NCBI GenBank assembly: GCA_027922465.2
Contig: BQMF02000015.1
Span: 62,001-126,000, forward strand
Length of the DNA stretch: 64,000 nucleotides
Reading direction: 5' to 3'
Source: Turritopsis dohrnii
Taxonomy: Eukaryota; Cnidaria; Hydrozoa; Anthoathecata; Oceaniidae
The notes beneath the pieces were generated by a model. The model made no database searches, had not been told where the DNA came from, and was given only the letters and a program-made list of their open reading frames with translations. The position numbers were made by a program, and so were the translations under genes. Below are positions 13,045-23,606 of this stretch, piece after piece (the stretch's first letter is position 1; the number at the start of each line of letters is the position of its first letter).

Positions 13045-13665
13045 TACAGAAAAACAAAAATGTCTGATTTGAGTTCCTATTTTTCTACATTATATTCAGC
13101 CAGGATTTATTTCAATCTTCAGTTTCTAGGGTTTATTATTTCTGTAATATGCATATCTCCATGAACAGAATATATTTAACAGAAAATGAAAAAAATAAGG
13201 ATGAGGACAATGAACTTGATTTTAGCAGAATAATTTAAACTACTTGTACAACTACAAAAAACCGATACTGTCAATTCTTTGCGAATGTAACTAAATCCTT
13301 CAAGGAATTTGTTAATTTGTACAATGTTAAACATTATTGACTGTATGACACAGCATGAAGAATTCAAAACATTGCGTTTGAGTCGTTCTTGGGAGATTCA
13401 ATTCTGCATGATAATCGTAGAAAGAATAACTTCAACAAATTCCATGTCATTCATAATTAAGTGAGATACTTGTGTCGTAATCATATTTGTAATTACATCT
13501 GTTTCTCCTTTTCTCGTCAACATTCAAAGTTGTTCTTGTACCTTCTTATGCCAGTGCTTACCATTTCACTTCATCTATTTATGTTTTTGTTTTCAGTAAA
13601 CTATTTTTCTATGCTTCAAGGATTTTTAGTTACACTTCTTGGTTTACACTATCGGAGTGTTTTTT
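13045..13665 (+). repeat. Left arm of a ~620-bp inverted repeat
   Basis: This stretch, beginning CATACAGAAAAACAAAAATG and ending near TTACACTATCGGAGTGTTT, reappears in reverse orientation at about 22125-22747. Differences are scattered substitutions and small indels. A separate ~100-bp block just before it (12938-13045, CGTGACGAAAAATAACACTG) recurs in direct orientation at 21732-21851. The arms bound 8.5 kb of transposon sequence. Confidence 0.85.
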
Positions 13666-14529
13666 AATTTTTTTGTGATGAGAAATATATGAAGAAGGAT
13701 ATGTAAAGGATGCATGTCACACTCTTTTATTCTCTGAAAAGTCATCGAAGGACTTGTTTGCAGCCAACTATTCGAGTAGAGAGACATGAATGGTTTAAAA
13801 CGAGTATGGTTTTAAACGTGGTAAATCCACTTTCCTTACACTTCGTCGCCAATTTGTTCATTTTCAACTTATCATTCCTTTAATTTTCAAAATTACAGAC
13901 AACCTTTACGAAAGGTCATATTAAATACTACTCGACTGAAAAACTTGAGTTTTTCAAAAGTTTGTCACGATTTCAAAAGAATATTAAATGCAAGATTCGC
14001 AAAAATGCGACTATATATTTCCCCAAAATTGCGATTTTATCAATTATTATGCGTGCATTGACAACCATAAGAAAAATGTATAATTTTGCTAAATAATCTG
14101 CAAATGGCTGATTGTGTTAACAGCCATAAGCAAGAATTTCTTCCTGAAAATGCTGTATTCGACATTATTTTAATGGAAAGTCAAGTGCTTTCTACTATTG
14201 CTCATCAGTCACAAAAACTTGATGATTTCTACTTATGTCAAAAGGGGATTTAGCAGTTGCTATGTCGCTAGATAAAGGTACAAAAAAAGGCAATTAAGGC
14301 TCTGGTGTCGTTGTCAAAAATGTGGAAATAATGCGATGATGTGAAAATTACTATCGGTGATGAATATGTTTAAATGTCTGCAGATAGCGTTCCAGGCTGC
14401 AGCTTATCACCATCAACTTGATGCCCTTGATGCGTTGGTTAAACATCACTAGAAAAAGTTAAAGAAACCTTGCATCAGAAAATGGACATTTTAAAAAATT
14501 AGCACATTAATTTATTTGGTGAGAACAAC
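13666..14529. other. Unannotated AT-rich stretch before the Penelope-like element
   Basis: It contains a degenerate echo of the 12938 repeat near 13675-13735. Further on there is sequence that may be decayed 5' part of the Penelope-like element. No intact frame is visible. Confidence 0.4.
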
Positions 14530-15789
14530 CACTGCTTCAAGCTGATGAGGAGTATGTGTCATGCGACGTAGAGAGCTTATTTACAAATGTTCCTGTCCGG
14601 GAAACTGTAAATTACATAATCGACGAAATATACAACAAGAAGAAGCTCCCTATTATCGCTACGAAGCTAACTTTCAAACGCTTGTTACTGAAACTGTTGA
14701 CAGTGAGTGTTTTCATATTCAACGATCAATTTCACCAACAAACTGACGGCTGCACCATGGGAGGCCCACTATCAGTTATTTGCTCAAATATCTGCATGAC
14801 GAAGATGGCAAAAAAAAAAGATGTTTCCGGAAAACCCAAAATTCTACAAAAGGTTCGTCGATGGCATCATAAACCGCCGAAAGAAAAACCAACCAGATCG
14901 GCTTTTTGAGATATTGAACAACTACCATCCGAACCTGAAGTTTACCATCGAGGTTTCACCAACGAAATTCTTGCATACCAGAACAACGTACGGAGAAACA
15001 ATAACAACATCAGTCAACCGAAACGAAAACAAGGTGCCCGTACATTGGAGTTCGAAAATTTCAAAGAAATACAAGCGAAATGCTGTTAACGCTGACCTAC
15101 ATCGAGCAGAAAGAATCTCATCTGACATACCAAAAGAAAAAGAAGTGATCGTGGGGAAATTTACGAAAGCTGGTTTCCCTTGCAGATTCGTTGCAAGTGT
15201 CGTAAGAGATTACGCAGAAAAAGTGAACACCGAACTGATTATCCCACCAAATCTCTTCAAGGAACCGAAGAAATACGTATACGTCACTCTTCCCTATTGC
15301 CCAAGAAATGAAAAAGCTTCAAAGGAATTCATCAACAGGCTGAAAGAGTTTACCAACAACGAGTACGATGTTTTCATCAAATGGAACACTCGGAAAGCAA
15401 GAAGATAAAAAGCAAGAATTCCCACCCTTTTTGTAAAATTTATCATGGTCAATGCACGTGCGGTGAAGTTTATATTGGCGAAACTAATAGAAACGTGACA
15501 GTCCGTTGGGATGAGCATAATTCAGGCGATGGAAAGTCCGAGCCATCAAAGCACTTGATATCTAATGATGACGAGCACTTGGCGTATTCTAATGGATGCC
15601 CCAAAAAACAAAAGAGACCGTAGAAGGCTTGAGGCGTTTCACATTGCAATAAAACAGATGGCGGCCATCCGTATATCGAAAAGGCAAGAAACCCTGGGTT
15701 CGAGGTTGTCAGATGAAAACACCAAAACTACATCTATTTTGCAATGGGATTACTTAAATCATTTACAAAAAAAAAAGAAATCGCAATAG
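14530..15789 (+). pseudogene. Penelope-like retroelement, RT plus GIY-YIG endonuclease, broken
   Basis: Penelope-like elements (PLEs) encode a reverse transcriptase related to telomerase RT and usually a C-terminal GIY-YIG nuclease. Here RT motif A is seen as CDVESLFTNVP at 14556-14600. The DGCTMGGPLS motif lies near 14740-14775. The palm motif reads FVDG near 14850, where a catalytic aspartate pair is expected. The connecting region runs in another frame from 14821 to 15408. The nuclease follows in a third frame at 15381-15623 with CGEVYIGETNRN and a downstream R-W-D-E-H. At least two frameshifts and the D-to-G change mean it cannot be active. The 5' part is missing or unrecognisable. Assignment to PLE rests on the RT plus GIY-YIG combination. 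Confidence 0.85.
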
Positions 15790-16098
15790 AAATTATGACT
15801 TCGTTACTCTCATGATACTTACTGCGATTTCTCAAAAAAAAAAATTTTTTTTTTCTTTTTAAACAATTTTACTTGTAAAATACGGCAGAAAAAAATTTCC
15901 TCCACCTTGATTTTTAAGCGATAAATTTGTGAGCAATGCATTTATTAACAACAGAAAATGGCTGAAATGAAATTTGGTTATGAAAGCTGTTGGGGCTTGA
16001 ATTCACTCACTGGCAAATGGTTTAGAAGTTGTGAAAGCATAGTTAATATTAACTATGGTGAAAGTTATATCTACGTGATCCTCATCATATCGCTAACA
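15790..16098. other. No gene seen
   Basis: AT-rich tail after the Penelope-like remnant, with A/T homopolymer runs around 15830-15860. No coding or structural feature is supported. Confidence 0.4.
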
Positions 16099-16206
16099 AA
16101 ACCTTGCCTCACTTTTTCATCAAAACCAATAGATCTTTCACAATCATCGTTTAATCATTGTTCATATACTTATTTACGGATTTAGACAAAAGTGAGGCAA
16201 AGTTTT
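16099..16206. repeat. Small inverted repeat sharing a motif with the P-type element ends
   Basis: AAACCTTGCCTCACTTTTT near 16099-16120 is matched by AAAAGTGAGGCAAAGTTT at about 16187-16205. The same TTTGCCTCAC core lies in the right terminal region of the P-type transposon at 19570-19580. It may be a solo remnant of a related element. Confidence 0.45.
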
Positions 16207-17082
16207 TTTTTTCCTAAGTTCCCATTGGTTCGAATAAACATCATTCCGTCGACATTGATTGATGTGTAGGGGACTTGGAGCTCGGCAAAGTCAAGATAAC
16301 AGCGAAAGTTTTTTCAAAGATCAAACGTGTTTACATAATAACTGAATAGAAATTACCGAATAACGCATGGTTGAAAGAAAAATACGAATAAAGATCAGCA
16401 ACGTTTATTGAATCTTCGCAAAAGATCACATGCTTTGAACAAAAGATATTTTTTTAGAAAAGTTGAGGAGAACTCAAAAACGCGTTTTTTGGAAAAAGTG
16501 CTTCTAAATTTAAATTTTAGACTCAAGAAACTTAATCTATGATAAAAATTACATAGGAAATGCTAAAAAAAATTTTTTGCTATTTTTTGAGCAAATAGGT
16601 GACTATCTGGAGACTATTCTTTAAAAAAATACAACCGCCCGGGCGTTTGTTAGAGAGAATATGGTATGGTAAAAGTTTTTGTTCTACTACACAATGTGTT
16701 TCAGAATGTTGGAAACGATAATTTTAAAGCTGTTTTTTCAACGAGCACAGTAACGCCTCGAATAAACGCCCCGCTTGATTAAAAGTGTCCATCCTCCAAC
16801 CTTACCTTCAACCTTCAGAAACGGGCGTTTAATCAACGCTATTCCAACTGATGATCCGTGACACGACGAAACTAGCTTGCCTTGGGATGTTTATCTTATT
16901 CGCAATCGTGCATCCCAATTTTATTTTAAAGAGAGTGATGTATTTCTTTTAACTTTACGGTCAAACCTAATTAAAAAGTTATCAGGTAAAATTCCAAGTT
17001 GACCATCCAAGGATCAAATACCTATCATAAAATAATTGATTTGACGGGTCGCCAGCAGAGAGGAGGAGAGGGAAAACCACAG
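16207..17082. other. No gene seen; possible transposon end at 16745-16850
   Basis: A stretch with AACGCCTCGAATAAACGCC and a later GGGCGTTTAATCAACGC looks like the terminal repeats of another DNA element. No partner end is visible. The rest is AT-rich without coding signal. Confidence 0.35.
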
Positions 17083-17212
17083 ATATATATAAAACCGCTA
17101 GATGCGCGACTCGCCCGTGGGCGTTGAGGCAAAAAAAATTTCGGCAGCCATCTTTAATTAGGGCAAAAAAAAATTTTTTCGCGAATCAATCAGTTACTTT
17201 TCCAGCATAATC

Positions 17213-17725
17213 ATGGTGAATTCCTGCAGTGCTTATGGCTGTACAAATCGCTATAATAAAGATTCTAACATTCATTTTCACAAATTTCCCATCAATAATC
17301 CTTCCTTAAACAAGTCTTGGATTGTGGCACTTAAACGAGAAAAGTTCACTCCAAATAAATATTCTGCCATTTGTAGTCAACATTTTAAACCATCTGACTA
17401 TGTTACAAATATAAATGATCTAAAGCCTCGCCTAAAAGCAGATTCTGTTCCCTCGATATTTCAATTTCCTGAACATCTACAAAGCAAGAACAAAAAGAAA
17501 AGAAAATCTCCTACTAAAAGAAAATTTGAACAACTAAATGAAAATGGTCCCAGTTGTAGTCATGATAGTAATAATCAACATGAATCAACCCAATTACCAC
17601 CTGCATCAAAAAAGTTAAAAACTACCCCATCCCCAACTAAAGTTAAATTAAGAAGAAAAATTAAAACTCTCAAACAAAAATTGAAACGAAAAGAGACAAA
17701 ATTGAATCATTACAAAGCATTATAA
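17213..17725 (+). CDS. THAP-domain N-terminal part of a P-type transposase
   Basis: The 170-residue frame opens with a THAP zinc-binding domain, the DNA-binding module of P-element and THAP9 transposases. The C-x4-C pair is at residues 5-10 (CSAYGC). A C-x2-H pair follows (CSQHF), and the domain ends with VPSIF, the counterpart of the AVPTIF motif. A lysine-rich linker of about 80 residues follows, with a basic segment that could be a nuclear signal or short coiled coil. The frame stops at 17725. The transposase core restarts in another frame at about 17794, so an intron or a frameshift lies between. The start ATG at 17213 is 120 bp inside the left terminal repeat and is the natural start. 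Confidence 0.85.
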   Translation: MVNSCSAYGCTNRYNKDSNIHFHKFPINNPSLNKSWIVALKREKFTPNKYSAICSQHFKPSDYVTNINDLKPRLKADSVPSIFQFPEHLQSKNKKKRKSPTKRKFEQLNENGPSCSHDSNNQHESTQLPPASKKLKTTPSPTKVKLRRKIKTLKQKLKRKETKLNHYKAL

Positions 17726-17793
17726 AAACACTTAAAGATAAAAAGCTTCTTACAGAAGACAGTGGTGCTATAATTGAAGAAAACTTTACTGGG

Positions 17794-19030
17794 ATGACGA
17801 AAGAATTAATTTCATCGGAATTAAAAAATAAAGACAGAAATGTACATGGTAAAAGATACAGTGATGAAATCAAAAAATTTGCTTTAACTCTTCATTTCTA
17901 TTCACCTCGCACTTATGAATTTTTGAGAAACATGTTTTCATTGCCTGCTCAATCCTCCATTTCTAATTGGACTAACAGCATTGAATGTCAGCCTGGATTT
18001 TTTTCAGATATTTTTGCTTATTTAAAAGAAAAAGCAGCTACAGATAATAATTACAAAGACTGTACGTTAATGTTCGATGCTATTCATATAAAATCAGGAT
18101 TAGTCTATGAACATTAATAGAGGAACGTATGAAGGATTTGTTAATTTTGGTGAAGATGTTATTGGATTTACTATTGAACAGGATCAACGATCCTTTCAAA
18201 TACATCTTGACGTACAAATTATCTCAAGATCATCTGGAACTCCTGTTTGCCTGTATCAGAGGAAAAAACGGCTTTAACAATAACCCAGATGTTAGACAAT
18301 TAAAATCCAGTCTAAAACGAATTCTTCTTCGCAATGCCATAGTTGGGTCAAACATTCAAATTGCACAATGTTCGAACCATAGTCAATTGGATCAGTATTT
18401 TCAATCAAATGGGGCAGAAGATCGTCTCCAATTCAACATGTCAATAACAATCAAGATGAACAACTTCCAATAATTCAATTTGATTCATCTTCATTTTCTT
18501 TTTACAAGGAATCAATCTTGGGTTACATTGCTGGATTTATTGTTCGAAGATTACTTGTAAAAATGTCATGTGTAACATGTGCCAGTGTGCTCACATACGT
18601 ATCTTTAACAAATCATGATGATCACTCTTCATACTCAAAGTGTATTGTACCATCTATGTCTTTGATTTCGTCTGAAGATCGAGGTGGCCTTGTCAAACCA
18701 TCTGCTGCTCTTTGCAAAATTGTTCATGCATCGGCAAGTTGTATTAAATCTTTAATATCTACTCCTTCAAAATTAAATAAAAATGTTATGTTACATTCAA
18801 TTAATTCATCACTTTCAAGACCATTCCCTGAGTTAGATGAACACGATAAAGAGAATGAATCTATAACGGAAGATATGCACTCTACTCAAATCACAAAACA
18901 AATTATTTCAATGTACATTAAAATAAGACTTCACGCTTATCAAAAGCAATATAACAAAGAAAAACTTCATAAAAATAATATTGGTTTACGACAGCAATCT
19001 ACAAAACTTCTTACTTTCAAAGGAATTTGA
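17794..19030 (+). pseudogene. P-type transposase catalytic part, interrupted and internally deleted
   Basis: Three separate open stretches continue the transposase. 17794-18117 holds the helix-rich region and the first catalytic acidic residue in LMFDAIHIKSG. 18108-18280, in another frame, has GTYEGFVNFGEDV. 18129-18473, again shifted, has DHLELLFACIRGKNG, a C-terminal THAP9-type segment. 18518-19030 has YIAGFIVRRLL and the tail. Compared with THAP9-like transposases (about 900 residues) the stretch between VNFGED and DHLELLFACIR is far too short, so much of the GTP-binding and central catalytic region is missing. I read this as an internally deleted, frameshifted copy. Confidence 0.75.
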
Positions 19031-19632
19031 ATTTTAGTTCTTTTATAAATATTGTTTGAAATTACTTTTACTAAATTTTACTGTTTTGACACTTTAGAAG
19101 GTAATAACTCTTTTGTTTTTGAAATCTTTTCATTTGTATACATTTTAAATTTTATCATAATAAAAAAAAACATAACAGCCAAATCAATTAATTTATACAC
19201 TAGTGAGCTTTTTTTAAAGATTAATGAACAGAACATAAATATTTTAAGTATCATAGAACACCAAAAGTGAAAAAAAGTAGCTAAAAAATTGTATAAACTA
19301 TCAACTACCTATATAATAACTTATATATTTCATAATTTATGAAACTTTTTAAACTGTTATCTTCTTTTTATTTTATATACTTGTAACGTTACATACAGTT
19401 CATGATTGAAAGAAAAACACAAAAAGCCTTTAATTAAATAGAATAGAACAAATCTTAGACATATGGCTCGAATACTCTCTTAAACTCCTATGAAAAAACA
19501 GAGAAAACCTCTCAAACCTCTACGTTTTATTTTGTTTTGCCCTAATTAAAGATGGCTACCGACTCAAGAATTTGCCTCACTTTTTTTGTTTTAGCTTCAG
19601 GCGAGTCGCGCATCTAGCGGTTTTATATATAC

Positions 19633-20138
19633 TAGCCGCCAAGGCGGCGTCGTTCGCCGCCGCCCATGTTCAGCATGCGTTGACTTCACAAAAATAAAAT
19701 CAAGGAATCGGCAATGATAAGTGTACCCATGTTATAGAGCTTGAAAAACTGATCAAAAAAATGTATGGGATCGTTTTGCTACGACCAACCGTTACGGAGA
19801 TATCATCGTTCAAAGATTTTGATGACGTCACAGACTCGTCCCCAAAAAATTTAGATCCAAATTTTTCGTCACCCCATCGCCCGTATCGCGGACCCCAAAA
19901 AACGTCAGTTATCTCTATTGGTTACCGAGATAAATTTCCCCAAACGTCACGTTCGATTTGGGTCCCAATGCAATGGTTTCAGATTAACGTTCGCGCACAA
20001 GAAGAGAAATAATTTATGTGTGATTTTACATTGCTGACTTCCCGATTTCTTTCGCAGTTTATATCTACCATTTTGCGTGACAGACAAACAAACAGACAGA
20101 CAGACAGAGAATCGGCTATTAATATATATTAATATATA
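19633..20138. repeat. Dispersed-repeat segment with GACA-rich tail
   Basis: It begins with a GC-rich dyad (CCGCCAAGGCGGCGTCGTTC) and ends with a (CAGA)n tract, 20083-20110, followed by AATCGGCTATTAATATATAT. Such ends are common in short non-autonomous repeats. The 83-codon open frame inside it has no recognisable product. Confidence 0.4.
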
Positions 20139-21515
20139 GATCTGTGGGAATCCTGGCTGCTGTCATGATGATGAGAATTGGTGAAAGGATGGATCGAGAA
20201 ACACCACCAACACAAGCTGCCTACCGTAGAGAGCGGTCAACTACAGAGCACGTATTTGCAGCTAAAACGATAATTGAAAGAACAATCAACTCAAAAAATG
20301 AAACCGTGCACCTTACACTCCTCGACATGAGCAAAGCATTCGACAGTATACAGCGAAACACCTTGATTGAATTTCTACGAGATACTATTAGTAACGATGA
20401 GCTGCATATCGTCAAGAAAATGCTTGAAGTGGACACTTGCTGTAAGATGTGGCAATACCATCGCCGAAACGTTTAGCACAGACACCGGAGCTCCTCAGGG
20501 TGACTGCGCTAGTGCGAACCAATTCACCTACTATCTTGCCAAATCACTTTGTGAATCAATACCAACCATCCACGACCACCAATACTATGAACGACACATA
20601 ACTTCCAATGAAATACCAGACGAGATCACAGAACACAACTACGCGCAGTTCACCCAAGTACGACATGTCAATATAAATATGGAATATGCAGACGACATTA
20701 GCGTGATCACAAGTGATTTCAACAACGCCCGCAGATACGAACGCGAAAAAACGAAAATGTTATCAGAAAAAGGTCTGCTAATAAATGACAGCAAAACCGA
20801 ACGGTTCGTCATCAACAAAAAGAATGATGCGTGGAAAAAATGCAAGCTGTTAGGATCTCTCCTCGACACTGAAGAAGAAATCAAGAGAAGAAAGTCACTA
20901 GCAATCAATGCTGCTAATAACCTAGAACATTTCTTCAGAAACAAAAGTCTAACCACGTCAACGAAAATGAAAATAATCGACACCTATGTAGAACCGATTT
21001 TCATGTATAATTCCGAAACTTGGTCTCTGACAAAAGCCCAAGAAGATTCAATAGACGCTTTTCAACGAAAAATCATCCGCAAGTACGTTTTCGACATCAA
21101 ATGGCCGAAAACCATCAGCAATGATGAATTATATCAAAAAGCAAAAACCACAAGTTGGAAAAGTAAAATCACTCTACGCCGTCTGAAATGGTTCGGGAAA
21201 CTTGCGATCCAACCAGAGGAGATTCCAGCCAAAAAAGCGTTACGATACGGGCTGCAACCATACCAAAGACCACCCGGCAAACCCAAAACAACTTGGTTGT
21301 CAAAAACCATAAACGACTTAAAGAGAATGAACTTTTCATGGTCAGACGCCGAAAGTCTGGCCAAAGAGAACCTAAATGAATGGTACAGAATATGTAAAGA
21401 ATATATAAAGAGAAATTAAAACACTTTCGAATTTCAAATCTTTTGTATGTTAGGTAATGTATATTTATGTACGGAAAAGCCTATGAAAAAAAAAAAAAAA
21501 AAAAAAAAAAAAATG
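20139..21515 (+). pseudogene. RTE-like LINE, 5'-truncated reverse transcriptase with poly-A tail
   Basis: Non-LTR reverse transcriptase motifs appear in order. LLDMSKAFDSI (motif A) is near 20310-20345. GAPQGDCASANQF (motif B) is near 20488-20525. MEYADDISVIT (motif C, catalytic YADD) is near 20682-20710. The C-terminal region has LRRLKWFGKL and PPGKPKTTWLSK, typical of RTE-like and related clades. A frameshift near 20440 separates motif A (frame at 20144) from the rest (20367-21419). The endonuclease domain is absent, as expected from 5' truncation. A run of about 28 A residues at 21486-21513 marks the 3' end. YADD is intact, but the copy cannot be autonomous. Confidence 0.85.
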
Positions 21516-22124
21516 TGGGGAAAACCCCATGTGGCAGCAAAATCCGCTTCGCACTAACATGGAGGGTGGAGGAAGCTAAACAATAACGTCGTGTTCCGAA
21601 AAGTCATAGAAAATTCGTTATAATACAAGTGTTATGGGTAACATTATTTTGTTTCTATGTTGATAAATAATATGGGCATTAATATGATAATAAGGTGGGT
21701 GGGTTTTGCTTTTTTCCGGAAGAGTGATTTTCGTGACGAAAAATAACACTGAAAAAGGAAAAATGAAACAGTATGTAAAGGATGGATGATGTTTATACGC
21801 TTTTTAGTGGTGGCAATCAGAGTATTTATATACCTCATCATATATTGCATCTTTACTACAATGAATGTAAAATGTAAAGAAAGTTGCCATATCAGTCACC
21901 AGTACCATGTCCCTAGAAAACATTTTTCCCTGAAATAATTGATCACATCATGTTCATGTTGTGAAAGTAGAGAGAAGGGTCAGTCAAATCCCATGTGTTG
22001 TGAAAGCACAGAATAACAACTCGTGCTCCTTTGCCCAAAGATTCATGATAATGTGAGCAAGCGGTTAAATTTTGATTCGCTGTAAATCGATTCTTTTCTA
22101 TATTAATTCTTTCTCTGATAATGG
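21516..22124. repeat. Repeat block direct to 12938-13045, otherwise no gene
   Basis: 21732-21851 repeats the left-hand block in the same orientation (CGTGACGAAAAATAACACTG through CTCATCATATATTGCATC). No coding sequence is seen in the remainder. Confidence 0.6.
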
Positions 22125-22747
22125 AAAATTAAACACTCCGATATTGTAAACCAAGTGTAACTAAAAATCCTTGAAGCATAAAAAATAGTTAACTGAAAAC
22201 AAAGACATAGATGAAGTGAAATGGTAAGCACTGGCATAAGAAGGTACAAGAACAACTTTGTATGTTAGCGAGAAAAGGAGAAACAGATGTAATTACAAAT
22301 ATGATTACGACACAAGTATCTCACTTATTATGAATGACATGGAATTTGTTGAAGTTATTCTTTCTACGATTATCATGCAGAATTGAATCTCCCAAGAACG
22401 AGTTTGCTCAAACGCAATGTTTTGAATTCTTTATGCTGTGTTAATGCAGTCAATAACGTTTAACATTATTGTACAAATTATCAAATTCCTTGGAGCATAT
22501 TCGCAAAGAATTGACAGTATCGGTTTTTTGTAGTTGTACAAGTAGTTTAAATTATTCTGCTAGAATCAAGTTCATTATCCTCATCCTTATTTTTTCATTT
22601 TCTGTTCAGTATATTCTGTTCATGTGGAAATATGCATATTACAGAATTAATAAACTCTAGAAACTGAAGATTGAAATAAATCCTGGCTGAATATAATGTA
22701 GAAAAATAGGAACTCAAATCAGACATTTTTGTTTTTCTGTATGGTGT
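22125..22747 (-). repeat. Right arm of the ~620-bp inverted repeat
   Basis: This is the reverse complement of 13045-13665, ending CATTTTTGTTTTTCTGTATG. The outermost ten bases of both arms are CANCATACAG when read inward. No target duplication is apparent outside them. Confidence 0.85.
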
Positions 22748-23038
22748 TTTATTTATTTATTTGGTATTGTTTTACGTGGCTAGCCTCACTCAGTTGCTAC
22801 TGCATCTGCTTTCCAGGAGGGGCCACGGCTTAGGTTGGAGGCTCCGAAGTATTTGACACTCTCATGAGTGACACAAACTCAATCAAGGACCTGTGCTCTT
22901 CTGGATGACCTCCTGCAACACCCGATGTATCATCTACCCAATTTCCCTCACACGGCATGGGTCGACCCAGCGCTATGGTACATTCACTTGCGCATGGTGA
23001 ATTGCCGCCAAATAAGTACATCACAAGTAAGAAATTTG
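22748..23038. repeat. GC-richer repeat fragment of unknown type
   Basis: A TTTATTTATTTA run is followed by about 240 bp of more balanced base composition, with short open frames on both strands and no recognisable motif. It looks like a fragment of a dispersed repeat next to the LTR element. Confidence 0.3.
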
Positions 23039-23043
23039 ATTAT

Positions 23044-23203
23044 TAAATAAGTACACAGTTTCTATCCGATAGCAAATGTTTATTGTATCAAGGACAATAC
23101 AACATCATGTCCAACAAACATATCTGTAGACAAACAAATGAGAACATATAACATATATGTGACATAGGTAGTAAGTAACATATAATAAATGGAACATCCT
23201 ATA
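23044..23203 (-). repeat. 3' LTR of the Gypsy element
   Basis: 160 bp matching 29430-29593, including the shared run TATCAAGGACAATACAACAT. In the minus direction it starts TATAGGATGTTCC and ends ACTTATTTA. Confidence 0.9.
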
Positions 23204-23217
23204 CGCCCTCCCAAGCC
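23204..23217 (-). other. Polypurine tract
   Basis: Immediately upstream of the 3' LTR, the minus strand reads GGCTTGGGAGGGCG. This is where plus-strand DNA synthesis of an LTR element is primed. Confidence 0.75.
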
Positions 23218-23306
23218 TTTTGGGTGTGGCGTGTCTGGAACAAACATGAAGGCTGAAAAGTCCAATGTTCACTAGTTATTATAGTCTCTTGCTCCTCAAA
23301 CGGGTT

Positions 23307-23573
23307 CTAGGTATATAAAGGTTTTTCTTTTAACCCTGATTCATTATACGGTTGCAGGGCTCTACGAAGAAATTTTCTGTTGCGTAAGGTTACTCTGCCA
23401 GATCCATCTACTCTGATAACGTACTGGTCAAATTGACGCACCTCAATGACTATACCAGTCTTGTCCCACTTTGTGGGGTGTGGTCCGGTCTGGTTTTGAA
23501 TTCGGACACAGTCGCCCACTGACAATGGAGGTAAGACCCGTGTATGTGCAGACAGTTTTTCTGCGTCCCGCAT
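23307..23573 (-). pseudogene. Integrase C-terminal part of the Gypsy element
   Basis: The 88-codon frame contains LSVGDCVRIQNQTGPHPTKW followed by GIVIEVRQFDQYVIRVDGSG. This is the usual basic C-terminal integrase domain pattern, with V-G-D-x-V-x-x-Q at its start. It is separated from the integrase core by the foldback insertion at 23607-25301. Its apparent start codon is therefore not a real start. Confidence 0.8.
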
Positions 23574-23606
23574 GTGGCTGATTCTGAGTGCTATGGTGGC
23601 TGATTA

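Larger units (their letters stand above)
17083..19632 (+). mobile_element. P-element/THAP9-type DNA transposon
   Basis: Inverted termini start ATATATATAAAACCGCTAGA and continue TGCGCGACTCGCC. Further inward both ends share GCCATCTTTAATTAGGGC. The left copy spans about 17083-17170 and the right about 19537-19632. The 2.55-kb interior encodes a THAP domain and transposase segments in the same orientation. No clear target duplication is visible beside the termini; the right end runs straight into another repeat at 19633. The element is complete in outline but its transposase is broken. Confidence 0.85.

Noticed and set aside
14556..15623. Intact bacterial-type GIY-YIG homing endonuclease or group II intron
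   Set aside because: The GIY-YIG motif follows a Penelope-type RT in order and orientation; the combination is diagnostic of PLEs and the reading frames are broken.
19052..19270. 72-codon frame after the P-type transposase
   Set aside because: Very F/I/N-rich AT-biased translation inside the transposon's 3' region, with no motif.
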